This document shows positions 35,981 to 45,690 of a stretch of DNA of 64,000 bases, one piece after another. Within the stretch, counting starts at the first letter, position 1. Every line of letters begins with the position of its first letter. Below the pieces are notes generated by a model, which saw only the letters and a list, made by a program, of their open reading frames with translations, did not search any database and was not told where the DNA came from. This DNA comes from JAPLDA01 sp043787975 (GTDB taxonomy: Bacteria > Bacteroidota > Bacteroidia > AKYH767-A > 2013-40CM-41-45), in contig JAYVUK010000071.1 in assembly GCA_043787975.1 (NCBI GenBank), positions 1-64,000 of the forward strand, in the 5' to 3' direction. Made by a program: the position numbers and the translations under genes.

Positions 35981-36032
35981 GTGTTCTTAGTGTCATAGTG
36001 GTAATTTTTTACCACTATGACACTAAGAACAC
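35981..36032. terminator. Perfect 24-bp hairpin in a convergent gap
   Basis: GTGTTCTTAGTGTCATAGTG plus GTAA (35981-36004) and its exact reverse complement (36009-36032) are separated by only TTTT. The stem is AT-rich and has no long T tract on either side, so it is not a classical intrinsic terminator. Its position between two converging genes suggests a bidirectional stop or an RNA-duplex cleavage site. Confidence 0.65.
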
Positions 36033-36111
36033 AAAGTTACATGAAGACCTAATTTTAAGAAGTTAATCTATTGATTAGTGATTATTCAAATGGACCCACT
36101 ACCCTTCCGCA

Positions 36112-37737
36112 TCATTCAGCAACTGATTTCTTCCCGAATAAAAACAGGCTGGAGAAAAAAGCAAAGAAGGTAGCTCCCGGCTGAGTTTCTAATGTATCTT
36201 CAGTTATCATGGAAAGCACAGCGATTATCCAAAATAACACGTAGTAATAATCAAGGAATTTTTTTTGAAGGATCATCGGAGCAATCAAGGCAAAAAGAAA
36301 ATATAAAAGCCCGATGAACCCAAATGCTACAGTGATTGCAAGGTATTGATCATGTGCGCGCATCCTGTATTTTGGAAGAAGCCGCGATTTCATTTTTTCA
36401 TATTGCTCACTGTATGCAGTCGGCATATCGCCTGTCCCGACACCCAAAACCGGATGCTCACGGATAATTCCGGTGGCAGCTTTCCAAAAATCGAATCGCT
36501 GAGTCACAGAATGTCCGCTCGGATTTCCGCCGCGCATAAAGAGATCGAACTCCCATAAAACCTTCATCAACCTGGCTTTCATGCTTGTTATGTTCTGGTA
36601 ATTTACATTGGCAACACCTCCTTCGATGGCACGTATTTCTTTGTCTGTAAGCTTTAGAACAGCATCTCCGTCTTTTCGCAATCCTTTTGATGACAGAAAC
36701 CGGATGAGTGTATATTTAATTCCCTGACCGCGCCAATCTAACGAGTCATAAGGAAATGTGCTTTGCTTGTTCCATTCAAGTCGCATTTCATCTTCACAAA
36801 CATATACCCAGATAGGGTAACCGTTTTCAAGTTGCGTTGCTGCCGTATCAAATACATAGTGATTTCCACGGGCAGTAACAGCATTGCGATCGATCACATC
36901 TGAATGAGTCACATAAAATTCTGTTGCATATTTTTTAACGACAAACATCACGGATGCGGGAATGAGTAAGGCAAACAATAGGAAGCTGACCCGAAAAGAC
37001 CCCCTTTTATTTTTCAGCGCAAAATACAGCAAGAGCATGGTTGAAGCAACCATAAGAATGGACAAGCCGGTAACAGATTCCATGATGACAAGAAAAATAA
37101 TAAACCAGGTTGCAAGTAATGCTAACCCGATTTTTTCAGAAACCTGGAAGGACAATTCAGAAGAAAACAAAAAATGCAGCAGTGAAAAAATGGCAATGCA
37201 GGTGAATAAAGCAAAACGGATGTGTGAGATGTGAAAAATAAAAATATCACGGATGTCGTAAACGGGACGATGGATAATGCCTGAAATGACCGCCATGCTC
37301 ACCATGCTTCCGGCAAAAATGCCACCGATAAAAAATGCCATGACCCAATTGAATTGCTTTCGTGAGAGCGGCTCACTGCCTGCAACAATCACGGGGAATA
37401 TCAGCAGCGGAAGTTTGATACGAATATCTTTGAATCCTTCTGTGAGATCACTCGTGTAGAGCAATCCGAGTACATGCATTAACCAAATGCCGGCAATGAT
37501 CAACGCAGCTTTGTTGCGAAAAAAAAGTTTGAATTTTTCGATGAAGTTTCCTTCCAGAAAAAATGATCCGGCAAGAACAAACTGTGAAAGGCTGGTAAGA
37601 AAAAGAGACAACGATAAACTGCTCACCAATAAAATGAGACCGAAAACATACAGGTAATTGGAACGGAAAAGCACCGGTTTAATCATAGAAGATTTTTCTA
37701 ACGCAACAAGATTGCAAATGAAACCAACCGGATTCAT
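36112..37737 (-). CDS. O-antigen ligase family protein (second copy)
   Basis: Polytopic membrane protein of 541 residues with about twelve helices and a large periplasmic loop (about 270-440) ending in the family signature RFDFWKAATGIIREHPVLGV followed by HDQYL. A start at 37686 (MIKPVLF) would put the first helix at the usual distance and is equally likely. It is longer than the homologue at 4243 and in a different context, beside a WaaE-like transferase, which makes it the better candidate for the true WaaL ligase of LPS; that is inference. Confidence 0.85.
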   Translation of the reverse strand: MNPVGFICNLVALEKSSMIKPVLFRSNYLYVFGLILLVSSLSLSLFLTSLSQFVLAGSFFLEGNFIEKFKLFFRNKAALIIAGIWLMHVLGLLYTSDLTEGFKDIRIKLPLLIFPVIVAGSEPLSRKQFNWVMAFFIGGIFAGSMVSMAVISGIIHRPVYDIRDIFIFHISHIRFALFTCIAIFSLLHFLFSSELSFQVSEKIGLALLATWFIIFLVIMESVTGLSILMVASTMLLLYFALKNKRGSFRVSFLLFALLIPASVMFVVKKYATEFYVTHSDVIDRNAVTARGNHYVFDTAATQLENGYPIWVYVCEDEMRLEWNKQSTFPYDSLDWRGQGIKYTLIRFLSSKGLRKDGDAVLKLTDKEIRAIEGGVANVNYQNITSMKARLMKVLWEFDLFMRGGNPSGHSVTQRFDFWKAATGIIREHPVLGVGTGDMPTAYSEQYEKMKSRLLPKYRMRAHDQYLAITVAFGFIGLLYFLFALIAPMILQKKFLDYYYVLFWIIAVLSMITEDTLETQPGATFFAFFSSLFLFGKKSVAE

Positions 37738-37865
37738 TAATCAAAGGCAAATAAAAGATCATGTTGGCTCCACCTCAGCAATTAAAACAAAAACATTTTC
37801 AGCTGAAACGAAAAGGGTTCGTGATTATTGAAGAAGAATACTTTAATTCAAATAATCGCAGGAAA

Positions 37866-40800
37866 TTATTTCCCAACCTTCACCCTGATTCCTTCAGAAT
37901 GTGCTGCAAATTCCGGTGCGTACATACACTGAATTTCCGTGATGCCGTTAGAGAAATCACCGTTGTGAGAAACACGCAACGGGTATTCAAAAACGTAGGT
38001 TCCTTTTTGCAAATAGGAGAAAAAGAAATTCGTGGATGCATCACGCGTGGTTTCATAATAACCCAATCCGTCCTGCCATTTGTATTGTGACAAAACCTGC
38101 TCCGGTTCAAAACCGGAAGCGCGCATATCTTTCATCATCACGTATTCCATGTCGCGGTTAACCCGCAACTCAATGCGTACTTTAATCCGATCACCGGTAT
38201 TCAATGTTGTTTGCGTTGTAACGGGAACAATCACAGGTCCTGTGGCAGATGTTTTTTCAAGGAATAATTCTTTCTTCAGGTTCAAAGGTGTTTGGTGCGG
38301 AGTGATTTTATCAAGTTGCTCAAAGTATTGCCAATAGACGGCTCCCCATGCAACCACTTCATTTTTGTTTTCAACTTTCACCGAAGCCATTTCCGGTTTG
38401 ACATCACTTCCGCTCCAGGAAATTTTAAAGTATCCCGTGCCTGCTTCGTGCTGGTTGTCCTCAAGTGTATTGGAGTTTATTTTTTTGTCTCCGAGTTGGA
38501 TTTCCACTCCGTTGTCTTCCGCCAACCAGTTGGTTCCTTTCAACAACAATGCGTAACAAGCTTCAGCTGTGGCTTTGGTTGTTTTCCAATCCTGTGTTTG
38601 CTTTTGTTTGAGTAACCACACTTTCATTTCTTCCACCGATGATTGGTCGTTTGCAACTTCATCAAACACTTCGATCAGCAATGCTTGTGTTTCAACCGGC
38701 GCCTGGTTCCAATAATATCCGCCCATGTTATTTTTCCAATACATTCCCATCTCTTCGTTGTGTTGAGCATTTTCTTTCAACGATTTTAAAATATCTGCCG
38801 GAGTTATTTTGTCATCATAGCGGTGAAGCGCCAATGCAATCATGCCTTGCAGGTATTCATTGTTGGGGAGCCAGAATTTTTTGCTTTGATCCTTATAAAA
38901 ATCGAATGCTTTTTTTGAATCAGCAGCGACAGGAATATCTTTAAAATAACTTCTCGCATAGAGGTATTGAATTTGGATGGATGACAACTGATTTTTTGAA
39001 AGATCAGCTTTGACTTCGAGAAGACGATTGTAATCATCTTTAATTCTTGCGTCGAGATATTGAACCGCTTGCTTCACCATGTTCCATGTTTTGTCGTCAG
39101 CGCGGACAGATTTTATTCCGAGATGGTCAAGGTGACCGAAACCTTCCACAATGTATTGCGTGATGTAGCGATCATCAGGCATTCCTTCAAACCAACTCCA
39201 TGCACCGTTTGCCACTTGCTTTTTTTGCAGCTTGATCAATGCACCGTTCAACTCATTCGACATTTTATTGAGATCGAAAAGCAACCCGATGCGTTTTTTT
39301 CTTTCTGTTTCATTCTTTGCATCAAGCACCCAGGGCGTTTCTTCAAGCAAAAGGGATTTTAGTTCCCGGTTTTTTTCCAGGTTGGACAAAAATGCCTGTG
39401 GTGATTGCGATTTCCACGAATCAAACACGGCTTTAATCTTCGGGCTTGAATTCGCGATGTGTGATGCAATTGCGTTTGCGTAGTAACGTGAAAAAATTTG
39501 TTCGGAACATTCATACGGAAATTCCATCATGTAAGGCAATGCTTGTACAGCATACCACGCCGGATTACTAGTAAATTCAAGCGTTAGGCTATGATTGCGA
39601 AGTGTAGTGGAAGCGCCGGAATTTTTCAACTTCGTAAATTCAAATGTCTTTGTTTGTTTTCTTCTCACGGGAAGTGGTAATGTTTCTGTCACCAGCATCC
39701 GATTGCTCAAAACAGGAATTGTTTGTTCTTCTCCGTCGCTGAAGTTTCCTGCCTTTGCAACGACCCTATAAGTGATCGCTCCGCCATTTTCCGGAATAGC
39801 AAGGTTCCATGTTGCTGTTGTGCTTTGCCCTTTTGATGCGGTAAAAGAAGCCTCATCCTTTCCCTTTTCCAAAAGAGAAGGAGTGATGGGTTGCATCGTG
39901 ATCGCGTCATACAAAAAAAGTTGAGCAACTCCGGAAAGAGTAGTATCAGAGAGGTTAGTGATCTTCACGGAGAGCGCTATCTGATCACCTTCTCTGAAAA
40001 AGCGCGGAGGATTCGGAATGACCATCAGTTCTTTTTGTGTGATCAGCTCTTTCTCGATCATTCCATATTTTAAATCGGTGGTCGTTGCAAAGCCCATCAT
40101 TTTCCAGCGAGTCATCGCTTCAGGAATGGTAAATGAAATATTGATTTCTCCGCTGTCGTTCGTGGTCAATTGTGGATAGAAAAAAGCAGTCTCATTAAAA
40201 TTCGTTCTGCCTTTTACGGCTGAAAGAGGTTGAGGTGTTTTTTCTTTTTGAACTTCCGGCTTATCATCTGCCTCAGCTTTTCTAAGTGTTTCCTTTTCCT
40301 CTGCAACAGTTCCGGCCTTTGCAGGCATTGCATTCATCGTTCTGATACCACCTGATTGATCCCCAAACTGCGCAGAACTTCCGCCTGCCATTCCATCCAT
40401 GTAATATCCGCCACTTTCAAACCCAAACCAGTTCAACCGGTCATAGGTTCTGAATTTTTGTGGCTGGTAAATATTCCATTCATGAGAAAACGCATTGGAG
40501 GTCGCAATTCCAAATGAACGATTTGTTTCAAAATTGAGGGAAGCATAATACGAGTTGTAAATGCTGAAGAACCAATTGTGTGGTTTAAATGCATCCAACG
40601 AAGCATCGTACATGGTTGCGAGCATTTCGGCCGCAATTTTTTCTCCTTTCTTTCCTTTGATTTTTATTTTCCACTCTTCCTGTTGCCCGGGGTACAATTT
40701 GCTTCGGAATGTTTCAAAAGAAATATCAAGTTGTTTGTTTGTGAACGGAACCGTTAAGACATGATCGAAGTGAAAGTCACGGTTGTGTTTTACAAAAGTG

Positions 40801-43800
40801 AAGTGAACGGATATGTTACCGCGGTGCTTTTCTTCAATCGGGATTTCAATTAGCTTTTGTTCATCGTTTAGCCGGAGCCATTGTTTGCTGACGATTTCAT
40901 TTTTCTGTTCAATCTCATACAGGACGGTTACATTTTTATCGCGTGTGCCGATGAGGAACTGATCCGTTCCTCCCGGCTCGGCATTGTCTTTTAAAACAGT
41001 AAACCAGTCAATGCTTTTTGTTGCGGCTTGCTTTTCCAAAGGAGAAAATACGGTGAAGTATTTCACCAATTTTATCTCTTCATTGTATTTGTCCTTTGAT
41101 AAAGCTTCGAGTTTATACGTTCCCTGTTTCCAGTCTTTCAACGTTTGCAAATGCAACAATGAGTCCTTTCCGGTATCGAAAGAAGAATTGAAAACAATGT
41201 TTTCACTTTCCCATTTTTCAGGATTGTCTTCGTCAGCATACACATCGAATGGAAATGCTTTTTCGTATTCTTCCTTGTCGATGAAATGTTTTTCCGGCTT
41301 TGCCCATTTTCTCTTTCTCAATAACCGCAACGGCTCTTTCAGTTTTGAAATGATCATCGTTCCTTTTGCCGCAACAAAAGTTCCTGCAAGATTTTTTGAA
41401 CTGATGATAAAATCTTTTTCAGAATTCCTATTCAGTTTTTCAGGAATGTTTATGGATAGCAACAATGTTTTGTAGCTCACAGATATATTCTGTGATTCAC
41501 TTTGTGTTTCACCATTCATATCGGTGACGTCAGCATTTATTTTAAAATTGAAAACAGGATTGCTTTCTTTCTCTACACTCAAATCAGGAATTGCATCAAA
41601 CGTGATAAAAAATTCTCCCTTCTCGTTTGTAGTTGATGTCCCATGTGCAATTTCCATCTGTGGAGATGACGGATACGGTCGCCAGTAATAATTCCAAAAA
41701 GGGAATTCAGCAGTTCGTGTTACATGATATTGAACCTGTGCATGATCGACGTCAGCTCCGGAATATGAAACGGCTTTTCCCTTCACGACAACTTTATCGT
41801 TCAACCTGAAAATACCGGTGACCGGTTCAAACGTTACTTCAAACTTCGGTCGCTTGTATTCTTCCACCGAAAAATAAATCGAACCGGTTTCGTTTTGAAT
41901 CCGCATCATCCCATTCAGTAAACCGATCGGAGCGGTAAAGCTTCCGTTAAATGTTCCGTAATCATTGGTGGTGAATTTTTGTTCGGAGACTTTTTGTCCG
42001 TTTACATCAAATAGTGTAACAGTGGTGGATTGTTTTGCTCGGATATTATTTTTTTCTCCATCGGTTTCAATTGTAATCCCTTTAAAGTACACCGTTTGCC
42101 CGGGGCGATAAATGGACCGGTCGGTGAAGAAAAAAGTTTGCTGCCGCAGATGCTTTTCAGTACGATCGTTCCGGTATTGGTAAAAATTATCGTTCAGGAA
42201 TAAACGGTCATCCCCCTTTGTAAATTCAATGTTGAAGTTCCTGTAGTCGCCCGGAGATTCAATCGAAAAATATCCTTCCGCATTCGAGGTATAAGAATTT
42301 ATTTTGTTGCAACGGTATTTCCTGTTGGGGTAATCATATTGTTGACCATATAAGGTGGCCGTTACATTCGCAAGTGGTTCACCGGTTTCACGATGGAGCA
42401 GATAAAAATCATAGCTGCCGTCATCATGTCTTCGGCTTACATAACTGATGTTTGAGACCCGGCAGGTTGCATAACCGATTCCATTTTTTTCATAGGTAAA
42501 ATCGGGAGAAGAAGCGGAGAGGATCACATAATTCCCGAAAGGCAGCCCGGGAATTTTCAGTTCGGAAGAATGTGTTTGATAATCTCCGTCGTCTTCCGCA
42601 TCAATACTCCATTGCTTTACCAACGGAAGTTCCAGGTAATGCCTGGCCAGTTTCTCACCATACAACTCATCCGACCTGTTGATTTCATCGCGGTCATTCT
42701 TTGAGATCCGGAAGTAAATTTTTTTCAGGTTCTTGTAATCCAGCTTTGCGCGAAACGGTTGATCCGGAACATTTACCTGCTCAACGGTGAATACCATTGA
42801 CTTTTCTTCAATCCGGCTTTTCAACGATTTACAATTTAATCCTCCTTGCGAATAAGGAAATCTCGAAATGGCATCTTCGCAAATCTCTTTTGCTTTTTTG
42901 ATCAGCAATTTTGCATCCGGTTTTTCACCGAGACCATACTTGTTTCCCCAACCGTAATTCAATGTTGCAAGTTCATACAACGCATCCGTGCATCCCGGGT
43001 ATTCCTTGTAACGCGTTTCGATATCGCGAAGTGCTTTTACATACAAACTGTCTTTATTCGAAATGGTAACTTGGTTGTAGACAAATTTCAACCGCTCAAG
43101 ATCAACATCAATGAGCGCTCCCGGATGACTGTCATTTTTGTGAAATTCTATTAGCTCTTGCAGCAATGTAATTGCTTGTAGTTTTAATGAAAGGGAATCA
43201 TCGCTTCTCAGAACGAAATTCAAAAATAGGTCAGCATTGTTCAAATAAAATGCGCTGTTGATTTCAAATTTGTTGGCGGGTTCCGTTAATCCTGTTTCTT
43301 CATTCTTGTAAAAGTCGATGGCACGATGTGCAAGAAAATCAAAAAGAGTAGGGCGGAATTTCCGGGCCTCTTCCGGATCTCCTTTCTCGACGACATCATC
43401 ATACACGGCTGCTTGTGTACGTTTAGAACTATCTTCATCAGCAAGCGAAAGATCGTATTCGCTAAGGGTTTCTTTTAAAATCTTTTTCAAATCCCACGTG
43501 TTGATGTCGGCATTTTTGTATTCAATGGTTTCGGTGCGGTTGAGAAAACGATAGCGGTTCTGTTCGTAAAACCGCCAGTAGGTTTCTGCCAACATACTAT
43601 GTAAAAGCGGACGCGCTGGAAAGTGTGCCGATGAAGTTTCTTTTTTCAGGTCAGCGATTATTTTTTTCATCGCATCCTCTTCGAGGTAACTTTGAAATTT
43701 CATGCGATGAATTACCGCCTTCACCAATTGAGAAGCATTGTTTTCGGTGTTGGCTCTTTTGTAAATGATCATCACCTGTTCAAGCGCTGATTTGTTCAGT

Positions 43801-43973
43801 CCTTTCTGTGTAAGTGAATCAACCCGCGCCCACAACTGCATATAACTTCCTATAGGCGCTTGCGAATTCTGTTTCGTTTTTTTTTGTTTTTGACTTTTTT
43901 GTTGCGCGGAAATAAAAACAACCGAGGCAAACAACAAAAGGAATGAAGTAATTAAGAGCGCGCTTTTTTTCAT
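37866..43973 (-). CDS. Alpha-2-macroglobulin family protein, thioester-type
   Basis: 2035-residue secreted protein with a signal peptide ending FISAQQ. A long helical/TPR-like N-terminal region (about 30-380) precedes MG domains including MG2 (FTDRSIYRPGQTVYFKG near 630). The macroglobulin region carries AMTRWKMMGFATT, the thioester-like CSEQ at Cys1489-Gln1492 in FPYECSEQIFSRYY, and the alpha-alpha toroid after it. Bacterial members trap proteases in the periplasm or on the outer membrane. There is no lipobox, and no penicillin-binding protein 1C gene beside it, unlike the enterobacterial arrangement. Confidence 0.93.
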   Translation of the reverse strand: MKKSALLITSFLLLFASVVFISAQQKSQKQKKTKQNSQAPIGSYMQLWARVDSLTQKGLNKSALEQVMIIYKRANTENNASQLVKAVIHRMKFQSYLEEDAMKKIIADLKKETSSAHFPARPLLHSMLAETYWRFYEQNRYRFLNRTETIEYKNADINTWDLKKILKETLSEYDLSLADEDSSKRTQAAVYDDVVEKGDPEEARKFRPTLFDFLAHRAIDFYKNEETGLTEPANKFEINSAFYLNNADLFLNFVLRSDDSLSLKLQAITLLQELIEFHKNDSHPGALIDVDLERLKFVYNQVTISNKDSLYVKALRDIETRYKEYPGCTDALYELATLNYGWGNKYGLGEKPDAKLLIKKAKEICEDAISRFPYSQGGLNCKSLKSRIEEKSMVFTVEQVNVPDQPFRAKLDYKNLKKIYFRISKNDRDEINRSDELYGEKLARHYLELPLVKQWSIDAEDDGDYQTHSSELKIPGLPFGNYVILSASSPDFTYEKNGIGYATCRVSNISYVSRRHDDGSYDFYLLHRETGEPLANVTATLYGQQYDYPNRKYRCNKINSYTSNAEGYFSIESPGDYRNFNIEFTKGDDRLFLNDNFYQYRNDRTEKHLRQQTFFFTDRSIYRPGQTVYFKGITIETDGEKNNIRAKQSTTVTLFDVNGQKVSEQKFTTNDYGTFNGSFTAPIGLLNGMMRIQNETGSIYFSVEEYKRPKFEVTFEPVTGIFRLNDKVVVKGKAVSYSGADVDHAQVQYHVTRTAEFPFWNYYWRPYPSSPQMEIAHGTSTTNEKGEFFITFDAIPDLSVEKESNPVFNFKINADVTDMNGETQSESQNISVSYKTLLLSINIPEKLNRNSEKDFIISSKNLAGTFVAAKGTMIISKLKEPLRLLRKRKWAKPEKHFIDKEEYEKAFPFDVYADEDNPEKWESENIVFNSSFDTGKDSLLHLQTLKDWKQGTYKLEALSKDKYNEEIKLVKYFTVFSPLEKQAATKSIDWFTVLKDNAEPGGTDQFLIGTRDKNVTVLYEIEQKNEIVSKQWLRLNDEQKLIEIPIEEKHRGNISVHFTFVKHNRDFHFDHVLTVPFTNKQLDISFETFRSKLYPGQQEEWKIKIKGKKGEKIAAEMLATMYDASLDAFKPHNWFFSIYNSYYASLNFETNRSFGIATSNAFSHEWNIYQPQKFRTYDRLNWFGFESGGYYMDGMAGGSSAQFGDQSGGIRTMNAMPAKAGTVAEEKETLRKAEADDKPEVQKEKTPQPLSAVKGRTNFNETAFFYPQLTTNDSGEINISFTIPEAMTRWKMMGFATTTDLKYGMIEKELITQKELMVIPNPPRFFREGDQIALSVKITNLSDTTLSGVAQLFLYDAITMQPITPSLLEKGKDEASFTASKGQSTTATWNLAIPENGGAITYRVVAKAGNFSDGEEQTIPVLSNRMLVTETLPLPVRRKQTKTFEFTKLKNSGASTTLRNHSLTLEFTSNPAWYAVQALPYMMEFPYECSEQIFSRYYANAIASHIANSSPKIKAVFDSWKSQSPQAFLSNLEKNRELKSLLLEETPWVLDAKNETERKKRIGLLFDLNKMSNELNGALIKLQKKQVANGAWSWFEGMPDDRYITQYIVEGFGHLDHLGIKSVRADDKTWNMVKQAVQYLDARIKDDYNRLLEVKADLSKNQLSSIQIQYLYARSYFKDIPVAADSKKAFDFYKDQSKKFWLPNNEYLQGMIALALHRYDDKITPADILKSLKENAQHNEEMGMYWKNNMGGYYWNQAPVETQALLIEVFDEVANDQSSVEEMKVWLLKQKQTQDWKTTKATAEACYALLLKGTNWLAEDNGVEIQLGDKKINSNTLEDNQHEAGTGYFKISWSGSDVKPEMASVKVENKNEVVAWGAVYWQYFEQLDKITPHQTPLNLKKELFLEKTSATGPVIVPVTTQTTLNTGDRIKVRIELRVNRDMEYVMMKDMRASGFEPEQVLSQYKWQDGLGYYETTRDASTNFFFSYLQKGTYVFEYPLRVSHNGDFSNGITEIQCMYAPEFAAHSEGIRVKVGK

Positions 43974-44140
43974 ACGTAAATTTTAATCGGCTATAAAGTT
44001 AGCCGAAGATTTTATAAAATAAGATTGATTTTAGTGGGGGCGCGATAACAACCATCATTCCATAAATCAAAAGCATATTTTTCTGAATCATTCCTGGTTT
44101 GAATGATTAACTTTACGTCTTGTTATTAAATTAACTCATC

Positions 44141-44902
44141 ATGGAAAAAGATAACCGGGAAAACGGAAGACGTAATTTTTTAAAGAAAGGTGCTCTGCTT
44201 ACAGTGGCTGGATTTGCGGCGAATACATTGTTGTCAAAAATTTCTTCAGCGGAAAATCGGGTGAATGAAAACCCTTTTGAAACGATGGAAGGAAAGTTTT
44301 CACTTCCGGCATTGCCGTATTCATACGATGCACTCGAACCGCACATTGATAAAATGACGATGGAAATTCATCACGACAAACATCACCAGGCATACGTTAC
44401 CAATTTGAACAAGGCTTGTGAAGAAAATAAAATTGAGGCTTCGCTGGATGAGATCATTAAAAATGTTTCAAAATATCCTGCCGCTGTTCGCAACAATGGA
44501 GGTGGTCATTGGAACCATTCTTTCTTTTGGAAATTAATGAAGCCAAATGGAGGAGGGGCGCCGGCAGGAAAAGTTGGGGAAGCCATCAACGGTGCTTTCG
44601 GAAGTTTTGATGAACTGAAAAATAAATTTAACGATGCCGCCAAAACCCGCTTTGGAAGCGGCTGGGCATGGTTGGTCAACAACAATGGAAAGTTAACAAT
44701 CGGCTCTACACCGAACCAGGATAATCCGCTAATGGATGTGGTTGGGGAGTCTGGTCGAGCCGCTGATTTCAAAGGCAAACCAATTCTTGGAATCGATGTA
44801 TGGGAACACGCATACTACTTAAAGTATCAGAACAAGCGCGCAGATTACATTACAGCGTGGTGGAATCTTGTCAACTGGGATGAAGTAGCGAAAAGTTTAT
44901 AG
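44141..44902 (+). CDS. Superoxide dismutase, Mn-type, with Tat signal
   Basis: 253 residues. A twin-arginine signal (GRRNFLKKGALLTVAGFAA, Arg10-Arg11) precedes a complete Fe/Mn superoxide dismutase. Metal ligands are His77, His126, Asp219 and His223; the outer-sphere Gln193 in TPNQDNPLM and the NNGGGHWNHSFFW segment indicate the Mn-type arrangement. It should disproportionate superoxide outside the cytoplasm, exported folded with its metal. Divergent from the macroglobulin gene. Confidence 0.93.
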   Translation: MEKDNRENGRRNFLKKGALLTVAGFAANTLLSKISSAENRVNENPFETMEGKFSLPALPYSYDALEPHIDKMTMEIHHDKHHQAYVTNLNKACEENKIEASLDEIIKNVSKYPAAVRNNGGGHWNHSFFWKLMKPNGGGAPAGKVGEAINGAFGSFDELKNKFNDAAKTRFGSGWAWLVNNNGKLTIGSTPNQDNPLMDVVGESGRAADFKGKPILGIDVWEHAYYLKYQNKRADYITAWWNLVNWDEVAKSL

Positions 44903-44920
44903 AAAGTTCTATTGCAATGT

Positions 44921-45000
44921 CACTGAGCATGTCGAAGCGCACGCTGAGCGTAGTCGAAGCGAGCTTGTCGAAGTGTAATGTCACTGAGCTTGTCGAAGTG
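44921..45000. repeat. CACTGAGCTTGTCGAAG repeat array
   Basis: Four related units: CACTGAGCATGTCGAAGCG (44921-44939), CGCTGAGCGTAGTCGAAGCG (44942-44961), AGCTTGTCGAAGTG (44962-44975) and CACTGAGCTTGTCGAAGTG (44982-45000). Each unit is an imperfect palindrome (CACT...AGTG). The array fills the convergent gap between sod and the lipoprotein gene and ends exactly at the latter's stop codon. Confidence 0.75.
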
Positions 45001-45522
45001 CTATCCCACTTTTTTCATCTGGTAATAAAGCAGGTCATCGCTTTTTCCGTCACCGTCAAAATCAAGTTTGGAGCGAAGTTCCGCGCATCCGTCAGAAAGG
45101 TCAATCCGGTAATTCATCTGCTGGTCATTCGGAAAAAGCTGGTGTATCTTTAACTGATTTTTTTCTACATTCCATCTGCCCGTGGTAAACCGGATAATTT
45201 TTCCTTCGCTCGTGCAATATGCAGAGATGTATGTTTTATTCGGGCTGAACAGGGTCTGAATCGGTTGCAGTTTTAATTTTTCCTTCCATTCATCCTGCGC
45301 GATTTGAAGAATCACAGAAGTCTCGCTGTTGTATATAGTATCAATACCCACCAGCAATGAATTCATTTGCCACATTCCCACCAATGAGTTTTGCAAATCA
45401 GTTCCTGTTCCCGTTTCTGAACATGCTTCGTTCATTGGCATCACCGGTGCGCGGCTACAGGCCAACAACGTAAAGAGTAGGAAGCAGAATGGAATTGAAT
45501 ATTTCTTAAGGGAGAAAATCAT
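45001..45522 (-). CDS. Small lipoprotein, lipocalin-like, function unknown
   Basis: 173 residues with a lipoprotein signal (hydrophobic stretch ending LLAC, lipid-modified Cys22). The mature part begins after NSLVGMWQMNSL and alternates short strands (SPNKTYISAYC, RFTTGRWNVEKNQLKIHQ), similar to lipocalin-like lipoproteins of Bacteroidota. The C-terminus has a DFDGDGKSDD loop that could bind calcium. No function can be assigned. Confidence 0.75.
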   Translation of the reverse strand: MIFSLKKYSIPFCFLLFTLLACSRAPVMPMNEACSETGTGTDLQNSLVGMWQMNSLLVGIDTIYNSETSVILQIAQDEWKEKLKLQPIQTLFSPNKTYISAYCTSEGKIIRFTTGRWNVEKNQLKIHQLFPNDQQMNYRIDLSDGCAELRSKLDFDGDGKSDDLLYYQMKKVG

Positions 45523-45660
45523 GAATCAAATATAGGATTATTGTTGACTTAGTAAACAATTCGGATAAAAAATTACAACTTAGTTGAACGGTCTTTTCCA
45601 ACTTTTATTTCATGCGTGAAAAATAAATAGTGAAATTTATCCTTTTTCAAATCGGAACAT

Positions 45661-45668
45661 TATCTTCG
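45661..45668 (+). promoter_or_regulatory. Possible -7 element of the sdh operon
   Basis: TATCTTCG, one base from TAnnTTTG, 23 nt before the sdhC ATG. No TTG is found at the proper -33 distance. Motif match only. Confidence 0.35.
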
Positions 45669-45690
45669 CCTGCGAATTAACCGGAAAAGA

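Noticed and set aside
40984..41475. Long plus-strand reading frame antisense to the macroglobulin gene
   Set aside because: It has no recognisable domain and lies opposite a well-supported gene. The same holds for antisense frames at 784-1206, 14434-14868 and 17266-17751.
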